Shown here piece by piece: positions 15,975 through 22,361 of a stretch of DNA of 23,273 nt; position 1 is the first letter of the stretch; every line of letters starts with the position of its first letter. A program made the translations under genes and the position numbers. The notes beneath the pieces are model-generated. The model ran no database searches. It was given only the letters and a program-made list of their open reading frames with translations, and was not told the origin of the DNA. This DNA is from Micavibrio sp. UBA6139 (GTDB lineage: Bacteria > Pseudomonadota > Alphaproteobacteria > Micavibrionales > Micavibrionaceae). Location of the stretch: assembly GCA_002423285.1 (NCBI GenBank), contig DIVF01000042.1, positions 1-23,273 on the forward strand, in the 5' to 3' direction.

Positions 15975-16861
15975 TGGACGACAATCTTTTCCAGACCTTT
16001 CAATTAGAAGGGTCTAGCCTGCGCGGGCGTATTTTGCGCATGGGAACATCAATTCACGACATTCTGGACCGCCATGGTTATCCGGACGGTGTTTCGGTTC
16101 TGACCGGACAGGCGGCTGTTCTGGCATTGTTGCTGTCATCGATGCTGAAATATGACGGCATTTTTACCCTGCAAACCAGCGGTGATGGCCCGGTTTCAAT
16201 GCTGGTCTCGGACATTACCCGTCGCGGTGTTGTGCGCGCCTGCGCCACCTATGATCCCACCCGCCTGCGTGATGGGGATCAAGACCTCACAAGCCTGATG
16301 GGAACAGGTCATCTGGCCTTTACGGTCGATCAGGGCGAAGATATGGAGCGTTATCAGGGCATCGTGTCCCTGACGGGCGGTTCCTTGCAGGACAGCGTTC
16401 AACATTACTTCACCCAATCTGAACAGATCGCCACAGGCATCCGTATTGCCGTGGGCCGCGATGCCGATGGGCAATGGCGCGCCGGGGGCATTATGCTGCA
16501 ACGTCTGCCAGAGGAAGGTGGTATCAATAATCCGGGCGAAGGCGAAGAAGACGATTGGCGCCGCACGATGATCTTGCTGCAAAGCTGCAAGGACGAAGAA
16601 TTGCTGGATGCCAACCTGACCCAGAATGACCTGTTATTCCGCCTGTTCCACGAAGAAGGTGTCAGGGTCTATGAACCTACCCCCGTGGAAGAGGGATGCC
16701 GTTGTTCCCAAGAACGCGCTGAACGTATTATTGCCACGATGTCAGACGAAGATCGTTACGACATGACGGTTGATGACCGGATTACGGTCACTTGTGAATT
16801 TTGTAGTCGCGAATACATCTTTGATGAAACGGATACAGAAGGTAGAATACAGGCGTCATAA
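15974..16861 (+). CDS. hslO: Hsp33 redox-regulated holdase chaperone
   Basis: This is a 295-residue cytoplasmic chaperone that is activated by oxidation and unfolding and holds aggregating proteins under oxidative stress. The N-terminal substrate domain is complete (VSVLTGQAAVLALLLSSMLK, LQTSGDGPVSMLVSD). The C-terminal redox switch has C242 and C244 (EEGCRCSQERAERI), then C274 and C277 (VTCEFCSREYIF), the CxC and CxxC pairs that bind zinc in the reduced form. All four Cys are present, so it should be redox-active. The ATG shares one base with the permease stop (TAATG), which suggests translational coupling. The lipoprotein gene follows after 18 bp and probably belongs to the same transcript. 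Confidence 0.95.
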   Translation: MDDNLFQTFQLEGSSLRGRILRMGTSIHDILDRHGYPDGVSVLTGQAAVLALLLSSMLKYDGIFTLQTSGDGPVSMLVSDITRRGVVRACATYDPTRLRDGDQDLTSLMGTGHLAFTVDQGEDMERYQGIVSLTGGSLQDSVQHYFTQSEQIATGIRIAVGRDADGQWRAGGIMLQRLPEEGGINNPGEGEEDDWRRTMILLQSCKDEELLDANLTQNDLLFRLFHEEGVRVYEPTPVEEGCRCSQERAERIIATMSDEDRYDMTVDDRITVTCEFCSREYIFDETDTEGRIQAS

Positions 16862-16879
16862 AATCAGGAGTTTATGTGA

Positions 16880-17590
16880 ATGACCCCAAGCGTACGTTTT
16901 GCCCTGTTAGCCGGTTTTGTTGTGTGTATGTCGCCCTTGGCGGCCTGTACCATGACAACCAGCAGCGATATTAAACCGCTGCCATCCCTGACCGAACCTT
17001 TTTCCCAGGCCTATTTTGTCAATACATCGAATATTTCGATTGAAACAAAATATGACCCGCTGGCGAATCCCAAGGATGTTTCCAGCACATTCCCAACACC
17101 CCCGGATCTGGCGTTGAAGCGTTACGCCGAAACCCGTCTGAAGGCGGCTGGCGGGCAGGGCACATTGCATTTCGTAATTGAGGATGCATCCGTATTCAAG
17201 GACGCCATGCAATCGCCAAGCGAAATGGCCCGTTGGGTCAATGTCGATAATAAGGAGCGTTATACCGCCATCCTCAGCATCGGTTTGTACCGTGATTCCA
17301 CCGGTTCAATCACACCCGGCGCCTCAGGCACACGGTTGAAGGCTGAGCGCACCCTGACCATTCAGGCGAATGTATCACTGGACGAGCGGGACCGCCTGCT
17401 GCAGGGCTTTATGGCGCAAATGCTGAGCGATGTTGATCGTTCCGTGACGGCGGTGCTGACCGATACGCTGAAACTCTCCACCGTGGAACCAGCACCATCA
17501 CCTGGCCCATACCCAGTTGATCCTGTTGAGATCACCCCACAGCACAGCACCATCGAATCTGTCCCACTGGACATTCTGCCCGCACGCTAA
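16880..17590 (+). CDS. Putative outer-membrane or periplasmic lipoprotein of unknown function
   Basis: This 236-residue protein starts with a short positively charged segment and a hydrophobic stretch ending in the lipobox SPLAAC (Cys23), followed by Thr-rich sequence, so it should be lipid-anchored after signal peptidase II cleavage. I do not recognise the mature part. It contains an alpha/beta-looking domain (residues about 40-200) with RYAETRLKAAGGQGTLHFVI and a segment of positive and negative charges (ERTLTIQANVSLDERDRLLQ), then a Pro-rich tail. A start at 16880 is supported by AGGAG at 16866-16870, 9 bases away. It follows hslO by 18 bp and ends at a strong terminator, so the permease-hslO-lipoprotein genes look like one operon. 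The functional link between the three is unknown. Confidence 0.8.
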   Translation: MTPSVRFALLAGFVVCMSPLAACTMTTSSDIKPLPSLTEPFSQAYFVNTSNISIETKYDPLANPKDVSSTFPTPPDLALKRYAETRLKAAGGQGTLHFVIEDASVFKDAMQSPSEMARWVNVDNKERYTAILSIGLYRDSTGSITPGASGTRLKAERTLTIQANVSLDERDRLLQGFMAQMLSDVDRSVTAVLTDTLKLSTVEPAPSPGPYPVDPVEITPQHSTIESVPLDILPAR

Positions 17591-17616
17591 GTGTAGGAAA
17601 AAATGAACGGGGTTCA

Positions 17617-17647
17617 AAAGGGGGCAATCGCCCCCTTTATTTTTTTT
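17617..17647 (+). terminator. Intrinsic terminator of the permease-hslO-lipoprotein operon
   Basis: AAAGGGGGC-AATC-GCCCCCTTT is a 9-bp perfect stem followed by an almost unbroken T-run. It is the third and most complete copy of the GGGGGC-type stem in the window. Confidence 0.85.
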
Positions 17648-17654
17648 GTTTTTC

Positions 17655-17681
17655 GTCATCCCCGGCTTGACCGGGGATGAC
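17655..17681. repeat. REP-like palindromic element of the alphaproteobacterial type
   Basis: GTCATCCCCGG-cttga-CCGGGGATGAC has 11-bp perfect arms around a 5-base loop. This sequence is a familiar dispersed intergenic palindrome in alphaproteobacterial genomes. It lies between two terminators in the convergent lipoprotein/OmpA interval. Only one copy is in the window, so its repetitive nature here is from prior knowledge. Confidence 0.7.
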
Positions 17682-17704
17682 AGATGAGTGAATTGCAAAC
17701 AAAC

Positions 17705-17736
17705 AAAAAGCCGGGATGTTTCCATCCCGGCTTTTT
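17705..17736. terminator. Bidirectional intrinsic terminator
   Basis: AAAAAGCCGGGATG-TTTC-CATCCCGGCTTTTT is a 9-bp GC-rich stem extended by five A-T pairs, so each strand ends in a T-run. It lies 24 bp from the OmpA-like gene stop and probably serves that gene, backing up the plus-strand operon. Confidence 0.85.
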
Positions 17737-17760
17737 TATTCTTACACGGTCACGCGTTGA

Positions 17761-18669
17761 TTACTTGAAGGTAATCTGTGCGCGGCGGTTTGCCGGTTCG
17801 CGGACGTTGTCTGCGGTCTTAACCAGCAGTTCACGTTCGCCACGACCATCAACGCTCATCACTGCAACGCTCAGGCCACGGGCGGCCAGTGCATCACGTA
17901 CTGCGTTCGCGCGGCGGATCGCCAGCTTTTCGTTGTAGTTGTTGGAACCGGAGCTGTCGGTGTGACCAACGATCTCGATTGAGCTTGCATTGCGTTTTTT
18001 AACTTCAGCCGCAACCGCATCCAGAACGCTTTCAGCGCCAGTGGTGATTGCCGATTTGTTGAAGTCGAAGAACACCAGATACAGGGCATCTTCTGCGCTC
18101 ATCGGACCTGCGTTACCGGCATCCATCGCGGATACAGGGGACAGGTCGTCCGTTGCTGGCATTGGTGCAGGTTTTTGCAACATGCCTTCCAGTTGGTTCA
18201 TAGCTTCCAGGAATTGGCTCTTGCAAGCGATGATGTCTTTTTCCTGCCAGTTTTCTTCTTGTTGTTCGATCCAGCAATCAAAGCGGGCTTGAGCAACAGC
18301 GGAGAGTTGTGGAGCAATGTCACGTGCGCCAAGGTCAAAGGCATTGACCAAACGACCACGGGCAGAACCCAGTTCTTCGATATGGGCAGGGAGCAAGTTC
18401 CAATCGCTGATTGGTTCTGGCATTACGACGTCACCGGCTGCTGCGGCCAAACCCTTACGTGCGAAGTGGATCGCATCCGGGTAGTCGAACATTTCGGTGT
18501 TTTCGCGGTTAGAGTAATCGCGATACTCAGCGGCGAGTGATTGTGTGAACGGACTGCCGACTGGCTGCACTTCGTTCAAAGCCTCAATCTCGCTGTGGCT
18601 TGAAATCCCGGAACATGCCGCGATGGTCAAGGTCAGGCATGTCAGAATAAATCCGCGCAGCTTCGTCAT
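17761..18669 (-). CDS. OmpA-family peptidoglycan-binding lipoprotein
   Basis: This 302-residue protein starts with a signal peptide ending in the lipobox TIAAC (Cys19), so it should be an outer-membrane lipoprotein. Residues about 20-170 are helical and not recognised, with two Cys (FDCWIEQQEENW, IIACKSQF) that could form a disulfide. A Pro/Asp-rich linker follows. The C-terminal OmpA domain (about 190-302) shows VFFDFNKSAIT, the peptidoglycan-binding Asp in VGHTDSSGSNNYNEKLAIRR and the ending VREPANRRAQITF. GGAG lies seven to eight bases before the ATG. It is related in the OmpA domain to Pal, but its N-terminal part is larger than Pal and no tol genes adjoin, so I do not call it Pal. It ends at a bidirectional terminator. 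Confidence 0.9.
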   Translation of the reverse strand: MTKLRGFILTCLTLTIAACSGISSHSEIEALNEVQPVGSPFTQSLAAEYRDYSNRENTEMFDYPDAIHFARKGLAAAAGDVVMPEPISDWNLLPAHIEELGSARGRLVNAFDLGARDIAPQLSAVAQARFDCWIEQQEENWQEKDIIACKSQFLEAMNQLEGMLQKPAPMPATDDLSPVSAMDAGNAGPMSAEDALYLVFFDFNKSAITTGAESVLDAVAAEVKKRNASSIEIVGHTDSSGSNNYNEKLAIRRANAVRDALAARGLSVAVMSVDGRGERELLVKTADNVREPANRRAQITFK

Positions 18670-18755
18670 TGGTATGCTCCTTAAAAAAGAAAACCTGTTG
18701 TCTGTTTGATAGGTCGTTTAAAAACTCGGTTCCGTATGCCACATATATAGAGCGG

Positions 18756-18769
18756 CCCCCCATGGGGGG
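18756..18769. promoter_or_regulatory. CCCCCCATGGGGGG palindrome upstream of the OmpA-family lipoprotein gene
   Basis: This is a perfect 14-bp palindrome 87 bp upstream of the gene. On the minus strand TATATA (18749-18744) could be a -10 box, which would put the palindrome in the spacer or -35 zone, a common operator position. The rest of 18670-18883 shows no gene. Confidence 0.35.
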
Positions 18770-18883
18770 AACGGTCCTGAGTTATAAACGACTGGAATGG
18801 AAAGTAAAGTCCTGTATGGCGAAGTTTTCCCCAAGGTTTTTTTACTCTGGGGGATGATATTCTTTGGAACTTTTCTCTGGGGC

Positions 18884-18912
18884 TTGCAGAGTGGCAAAAT
18901 TCAGATTATCAC
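18884..18912 (+). promoter_or_regulatory. Candidate promoter of tRNA-Gly
   Basis: TTGCAG is separated by 17 bases from TATCAC, which would start transcription around 18919, a little before the tRNA 5' end. The 7-bp inverted repeat CAGAGTG/CACTCTG (18887-18893 and 18910-18916) overlaps both boxes. The match to consensus is moderate. Confidence 0.4.
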
Positions 18913-18931
18913 TCTGTCAGTCTACCAAGGC

Positions 18932-19007
18932 GCGGGCGTAGCTCAGTTGGTAGAGCGACAGCTTCCCAAGCTGTAGGTCGCCGGTTCGAGACCGGTCGCC
19001 CGCTCCA
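18932..19007 (+). tRNA. tRNA-Gly, anticodon CCC, CCA encoded
   Basis: The full cloverleaf can be drawn. The acceptor is GCGGGCG/CGCCCGC, the D arm is GCTC/GAGC with AGTTGGTA loop, and the anticodon stem is ACAGC/GCTGT with loop TTCCCAA (anticodon CCC, reading GGG). The T arm has loop TTCGAGA. The discriminator T is followed by an encoded CCA at 19005-19007. It closely resembles bacterial tRNA-Gly(CCC). No integrase or island is attached to it. Confidence 0.97.
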
Positions 19008-19052
19008 ATCTTAATCTCTGCACAAGCTATTCTTCTGGTTTGTCTAATTTCC

Positions 19053-19082
19053 TTGACAAAAACAGGCTGGATCAAGCATGTT
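19053..19082 (+). promoter_or_regulatory. Candidate promoter of the DJ-1-like/prfB unit
   Basis: A perfect TTGACA at 19053-19058 is followed, 18 bases on, by CATGTT, a weak -10 match. It lies in the 163-bp gap between the tRNA and the DJ-1-like gene and is the only consensus -35 box there. Confidence 0.3.
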
Positions 19083-19170
19083 GTGCCCCAATCTGGAAAA
19101 CGCGGGCCAGCAGTGCCTGCAAAAATAAAAAACAATTCAACGTCTTACATCTTTGAGGACTGTGCCCACC

Positions 19171-19743
19171 ATGAGTAAATCACTGACTGGCTCCAAAATC
19201 GCTATTCTCGTTTCAAACGGCTTTAACCAACAGGACATGACAGATACACAGAAACTGCTGACTTCGCTCGGCGTTTCCCTGAAAATCGTCAGCCCGGACC
19301 AAGGTCTGGTGAATGGCTGGGAAGGGGCTGGCTGGGGCCATCACTTTGCCGTGGATCAACAGCTCAGCACCTCTTTGGGCGCCGATTTCGATATTCTGGT
19401 CGTTCCGGGCGGTCAACGCAGTCTCGATAAACTGAAAACAACCGCACATACCCGCCGTTTTGTGAACAGCTTCCTGAGCGCAGGCAAGCCTGTGGCCCTG
19501 TTCGACAATGCTGTCGATCTGCTGGTTTACGCGGCACAGGCCTCTGGCCGTACCGTAGCGGCCCCTGAAGAGATGCAGGCTGCCCTGGTTGAGGCTGGCG
19601 CAGTTTGGGCTGAACAAAGCCCGGCCATTGATGGCGCGCTGTATACAGGCCGTGTAGCCAATGAAGAAGAACGTGGTGTATTCATCTCCGGGATGCTGGA
19701 CTTTTTTGTATCCAATGCCACACTGGAACGCCAAGCGGCTTAA
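19171..19743 (+). CDS. DJ-1/PfpI-like protein lacking the catalytic cysteine
   Basis: This 190-residue cytoplasmic protein has the class I glutamine amidotransferase-like DJ-1/PfpI fold: KIAILVSNGFNQQDM at the N-terminus, ADFDILVVPGG, then GKPVALFDNAVDLLVYA. Active family members have A[IV]CHG at the nucleophile elbow. Here the same place reads ALFDN (Phe111 where Cys is expected), and the usual acidic DGFEE is NGFNQQ. It is therefore probably not a protease, deglycase or amidase of the normal type. I chose the ATG at 19171 rather than the in-frame TTG at 19153. GAGG at 19155-19158 is a somewhat distant ribosome site. prfB follows after 19 bp, so they are likely co-transcribed. The role is unknown. 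Confidence 0.8.
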   Translation: MSKSLTGSKIAILVSNGFNQQDMTDTQKLLTSLGVSLKIVSPDQGLVNGWEGAGWGHHFAVDQQLSTSLGADFDILVVPGGQRSLDKLKTTAHTRRFVNSFLSAGKPVALFDNAVDLLVYAAQASGRTVAAPEEMQAALVEAGAVWAEQSPAIDGALYTGRVANEEERGVFISGMLDFFVSNATLERQAA

Positions 19744-19762
19744 TCACTAAAGGTTAAAATCC

Positions 19763-20906
19763 ATGCGCGCAGAGATCGAGGCAATTATAGGTGACGTTAA
19801 TACGTCACTGACCTTGCTGAGGAGGCATCTTTGACTGGGAACAGGCGTTAAGCCGTCTGGCCGAGTTGAACAGCCTGACCGAAGATTCCAATCTTTGGTC
19901 CAATCCTGAAAAGGCGCAGGGTATTATGAAAGAACGGAACCTGCTGGACCAGCAGGTTCAGGCGATCCGATCCCTCCAAAACCAGCTTTCCGACGCTATC
20001 GGCCTCATCGAAATGGGTGAGGAAGAGGGCGATGCCGAGATCGTTTCTGAGGCTGAAAAATCCCTTCTGACGCTCCGCAAGGATGCCGAAAAACTCCAGA
20101 TTACCAGTCTGTTATCAGGCGAAGTTGATAATAACGATGCATTCCTTGAGGTTCACGCCGGGTCAGGCGGAACGGAAGCGCAGGACTGGGCGCAGATGCT
20201 TCTTCGTATGTATACGCGCTGGGCGGAACAACATGGCTACCGCGTCAGCCTGATGACCCGCAGCGACGGGGAAGAGGCCGGGGTTAAATCTGCCACCATC
20301 CAAATTCAGGGTGAAAAAGCCTATGGCTGGTTGAAGTGTGAAAACGGCGTTCACCGTCTGGTTCGTATTTCGCCCTATGACTCAAATGCCCGCCGCCATA
20401 CCAGCTTCTCATCTGTTTCCGTATCGCCTGTTTTGGATGATTCTATTGATATTGATATCGATGAAAAAGACATCAAAATGGATACCTACCGCTCCAGTGG
20501 TGCGGGTGGTCAGCACGTAAACACGACAGATTCCGCCATACGCCTGACCCACATCCCAACCGGGATTGTTGTTGCCTGTCAGGCTGAACGGTCCCAGCAT
20601 AAAAACCGCGCGACTGCCTACAGCATGCTGCGCGCGCGGATGTATGAAATTGAGATGCAAAAACGCGCCGATGCGGTCAATGCTGCACATGGCGAGAAAT
20701 CCGATATTGGCTGGGGGCATCAAATTCGCTCTTATGTTTTGCAGCCATATCAGATGGTAAAAGATCTGCGTACCGGAGCCGAAAACACCGATGCTTTCAA
20801 GGTGTTAGATGGTGATATTGATAGATTCCTTGAGGCTTGCTTGGCACATGGCCTTGGACCTGATAAGGATGGCGAGCATAACGGGGCATCCGCAGCTCAG
20901 GCATAA
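19763..20906 (+). CDS. prfB: Peptide chain release factor 2, made by programmed +1 frameshift
   Basis: RF2 recognises UGA and UAA stop codons and triggers peptide release on the ribosome. The coding sequence is the join of 19763-19831 and 19833-20906: 23 codons in the first frame up to CTT, then a shift over the T of TGA into GAC, giving 380 residues. Across the join the protein reads LLRRHL-DWEQALSRLAELN, matching the E. coli pattern LRGYL-DYDAK. GGQ (248-250 in GAGGQHVN) is the peptidyl-transferase motif. The stop-recognition tripeptide is SPY (203-205, in ISPYDSNARRHTSF) instead of SPF, which I recall as usual in alphaproteobacteria. AAAGG precedes the ATG. RF2 controls its own synthesis: low RF2 lets the ribosome pause at UGA and shift. 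Confidence 0.96.
19820..19835 (+). promoter_or_regulatory. RF2 programmed +1 frameshift signal
   Basis: AGGAGG (19820-19825), a 3-base spacer CAT, then CTT-TGA-C (19829-19835). This is the canonical RF2 slippery site, with the internal Shine-Dalgarno at the same distance as in E. coli. The in-frame TGA at 19832-19834 is the autoregulatory stop. Confidence 0.95.
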
Positions 20907-20946
20907 GGCTGGAGCGGGAATGCACAAAGCTGGATTAAGAGATTTC

Positions 20947-22182
20947 ATGAAAAAAACATTTCAACACGTTGTTTTTACTAAATTTATGGCGGTTGCGGCT
21001 CTTGGTTCATTGGCGCTTCCGGCTGCGGCGCAGGACGCCCAGATGGCTGTTTATAAGCCCGCTGGTGCATGGATGGTTGGTCCGGCGGGGCTGGGTGATG
21101 TTGGGGCTGAAGCCCCGGCGAATTTGCCCTGTGTGGCGATCAATAAATTCGGCAATGGCTTTACGCTACGCCTGTCCGGTGGTGGTGGGCAATTGATGGC
21201 GATGGCGATTGATTTCCATCAAAAGGCATTCACGCCGCACCGTAAATATGAAATTGAACTCTCTGTTCCCGGGGCCTATTTCCAGTCTTTTGCCGGGGCG
21301 GCCTATGACCAGCAAACCTTGCTGTTCGGTTTGTATAAATACCCTGATTTCTACAAGGCGCTGAAAACGGCTGACCAGCTGGTGATTAAGGCGGCGGGTG
21401 CGTCTGTGGGGCTGGATATGACCGGTCTGGAAGATGGGTTCCGCCGGATGGAATCCTGCTTTAATCCAACGGGCAACCAGCTTGAAAATTATAAGGGAAA
21501 TGAAGCTGTTGCGATTAAGTCTGCATCTAAAAAATCAAGCACCGGAAACCCGCTGATTGCCCAAAATTCTGGCCTGACACCGATGATCGATGGGAATGAG
21601 CCTTTGCCGCCTGTTGCCACGCCAGCCGCCGCTATGGGGGGCCCGGACCGTGTTCTGTCCGTGGATGCCGTCTTGAATGATCCGGCCAAGCAACCACCAG
21701 CCCCGGGTAATTCCGCCGCCCATCTGATTGCCAAGGCAAATGAAGCCGAAGAAGCCGCCCGCCGCTTGAGCGCCAAAAGCCCGAACCGTCCAGGTCAGGG
21801 TGGCCAGCAAATGGCATCCGGCTGGACCGATCCAAAGGTCATCCGCCCGAACCCGTCCGATATTATGGTTACACCCAATAATCTGGCCCCGATCGCCAAA
21901 AGCGTGAACCGCAATATGCGCTGGCGTGCCCTGAAGGGGGCCAGCTTGCAAGACGTCCTGACCTTGTGGGCGGATGGTGCCGGGGTAAGGCTGATCTGGT
22001 TGCCGGTTGATAATTTCGCGGTCCAGCGGTCCTTAAGTCAGGAAGGGCCGTTCGAGCCAGCCGTTCAATCCTTGCTGGAGCAGTTCGATGGTCAGGGCAC
22101 ACGCCCCATTGGACGCATCTACCGCGAGCCGGGGACCAATGACATGGTTCTGGTCGTGCAGCAGGACAGCACAGCCCGTTAA
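20947..22182 (+). CDS. Secreted protein with a paralogous Cys-pair domain and a TcpQ-like C-terminal domain
   Basis: This 411-residue exported protein starts with signal peptide MKKTFQHVVF...ALPAAAQ, cleaved near residue 29. An alternative ATG at 20920 has a better ribosome site (GGAG) and would add nine residues. Residues about 35-171 form a domain shared with the next gene, beginning KPAGAWMV, with C62 and C171 as a likely disulfide and FGNGFTLRLS and YPDFYKALK as landmarks. A Pro/Ala-rich linker (about 175-320) follows. Residues 324-408 (MRWRALKGASLQDVLTLWAD to the end) resemble the TcpQ C-terminal domain (toxin co-regulated pilus biosynthesis protein Q), found in periplasmic or outer-membrane parts of pilus and secretion systems. 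A role in such an envelope machine is inference. It follows prfB by 40 bp. Confidence 0.75.
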   Translation: MKKTFQHVVFTKFMAVAALGSLALPAAAQDAQMAVYKPAGAWMVGPAGLGDVGAEAPANLPCVAINKFGNGFTLRLSGGGGQLMAMAIDFHQKAFTPHRKYEIELSVPGAYFQSFAGAAYDQQTLLFGLYKYPDFYKALKTADQLVIKAAGASVGLDMTGLEDGFRRMESCFNPTGNQLENYKGNEAVAIKSASKKSSTGNPLIAQNSGLTPMIDGNEPLPPVATPAAAMGGPDRVLSVDAVLNDPAKQPPAPGNSAAHLIAKANEAEEAARRLSAKSPNRPGQGGQQMASGWTDPKVIRPNPSDIMVTPNNLAPIAKSVNRNMRWRALKGASLQDVLTLWADGAGVRLIWLPVDNFAVQRSLSQEGPFEPAVQSLLEQFDGQGTRPIGRIYREPGTNDMVLVVQQDSTAR

Positions 22183-22192
22183 CGCTTTTTCC

Positions 22193-22216
22193 GGCTTTCC
22201 CCAAACGGGGGAAGCC
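22193..22216. other. Hairpin after the TcpQ-like gene
   Basis: GGCTTTCCCC-AAAC-GGGGGAAGCC forms a 10-bp stem (one G-U pair) 10 bp after the stop. There is no T-run on either side, so it would be at best a weak terminator. It may instead protect the 3' end of the transcript. Confidence 0.45.
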
Positions 22217-22296
22217 CAAGAAGTCTGCGCATAACACATCAAAATCACTTTTCAGAATGCATCCACCGCGCTATGCTTTGCGCGGCTTAGGCATGT

Positions 22297-22325
22297 CCTG
22301 AGTCCGGGGCCTTTTGGCCTTCAGG
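22297..22325 (+). other. Nested hairpin in the leader of the last gene
   Basis: CCTGA...TCAGG enclose GGCC-TTTT-GGCC, giving a two-part stem ending 36 bp before the ATG at 22362. A separate CCGCGC/GCGCGG pair lies at 22266-22285. They could be leader structures or a weak terminator. No known riboswitch is recognised. Confidence 0.35.
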
Positions 22326-22361
22326 GAAAATTTAAAAACAAACCACCAAACGGGGTACGCG

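Noticed and set aside
18669..18857. Small plus-strand frame of 62 codons upstream of tRNA-Gly
   Set aside because: It starts at the OmpA-like gene start on the opposite strand, has no ribosome site and covers the presumed promoter region.
18917..19135. Minus-strand reading frame containing GDRSRTGDLQLGKLSLYQ
   Set aside because: It is antisense to tRNA-Gly; this peptide is a known false protein produced from tRNA genes.
20809..20919. N-terminal extension of the TcpQ-like protein
   Set aside because: It lies inside prfB in another frame and would bury the signal peptide.
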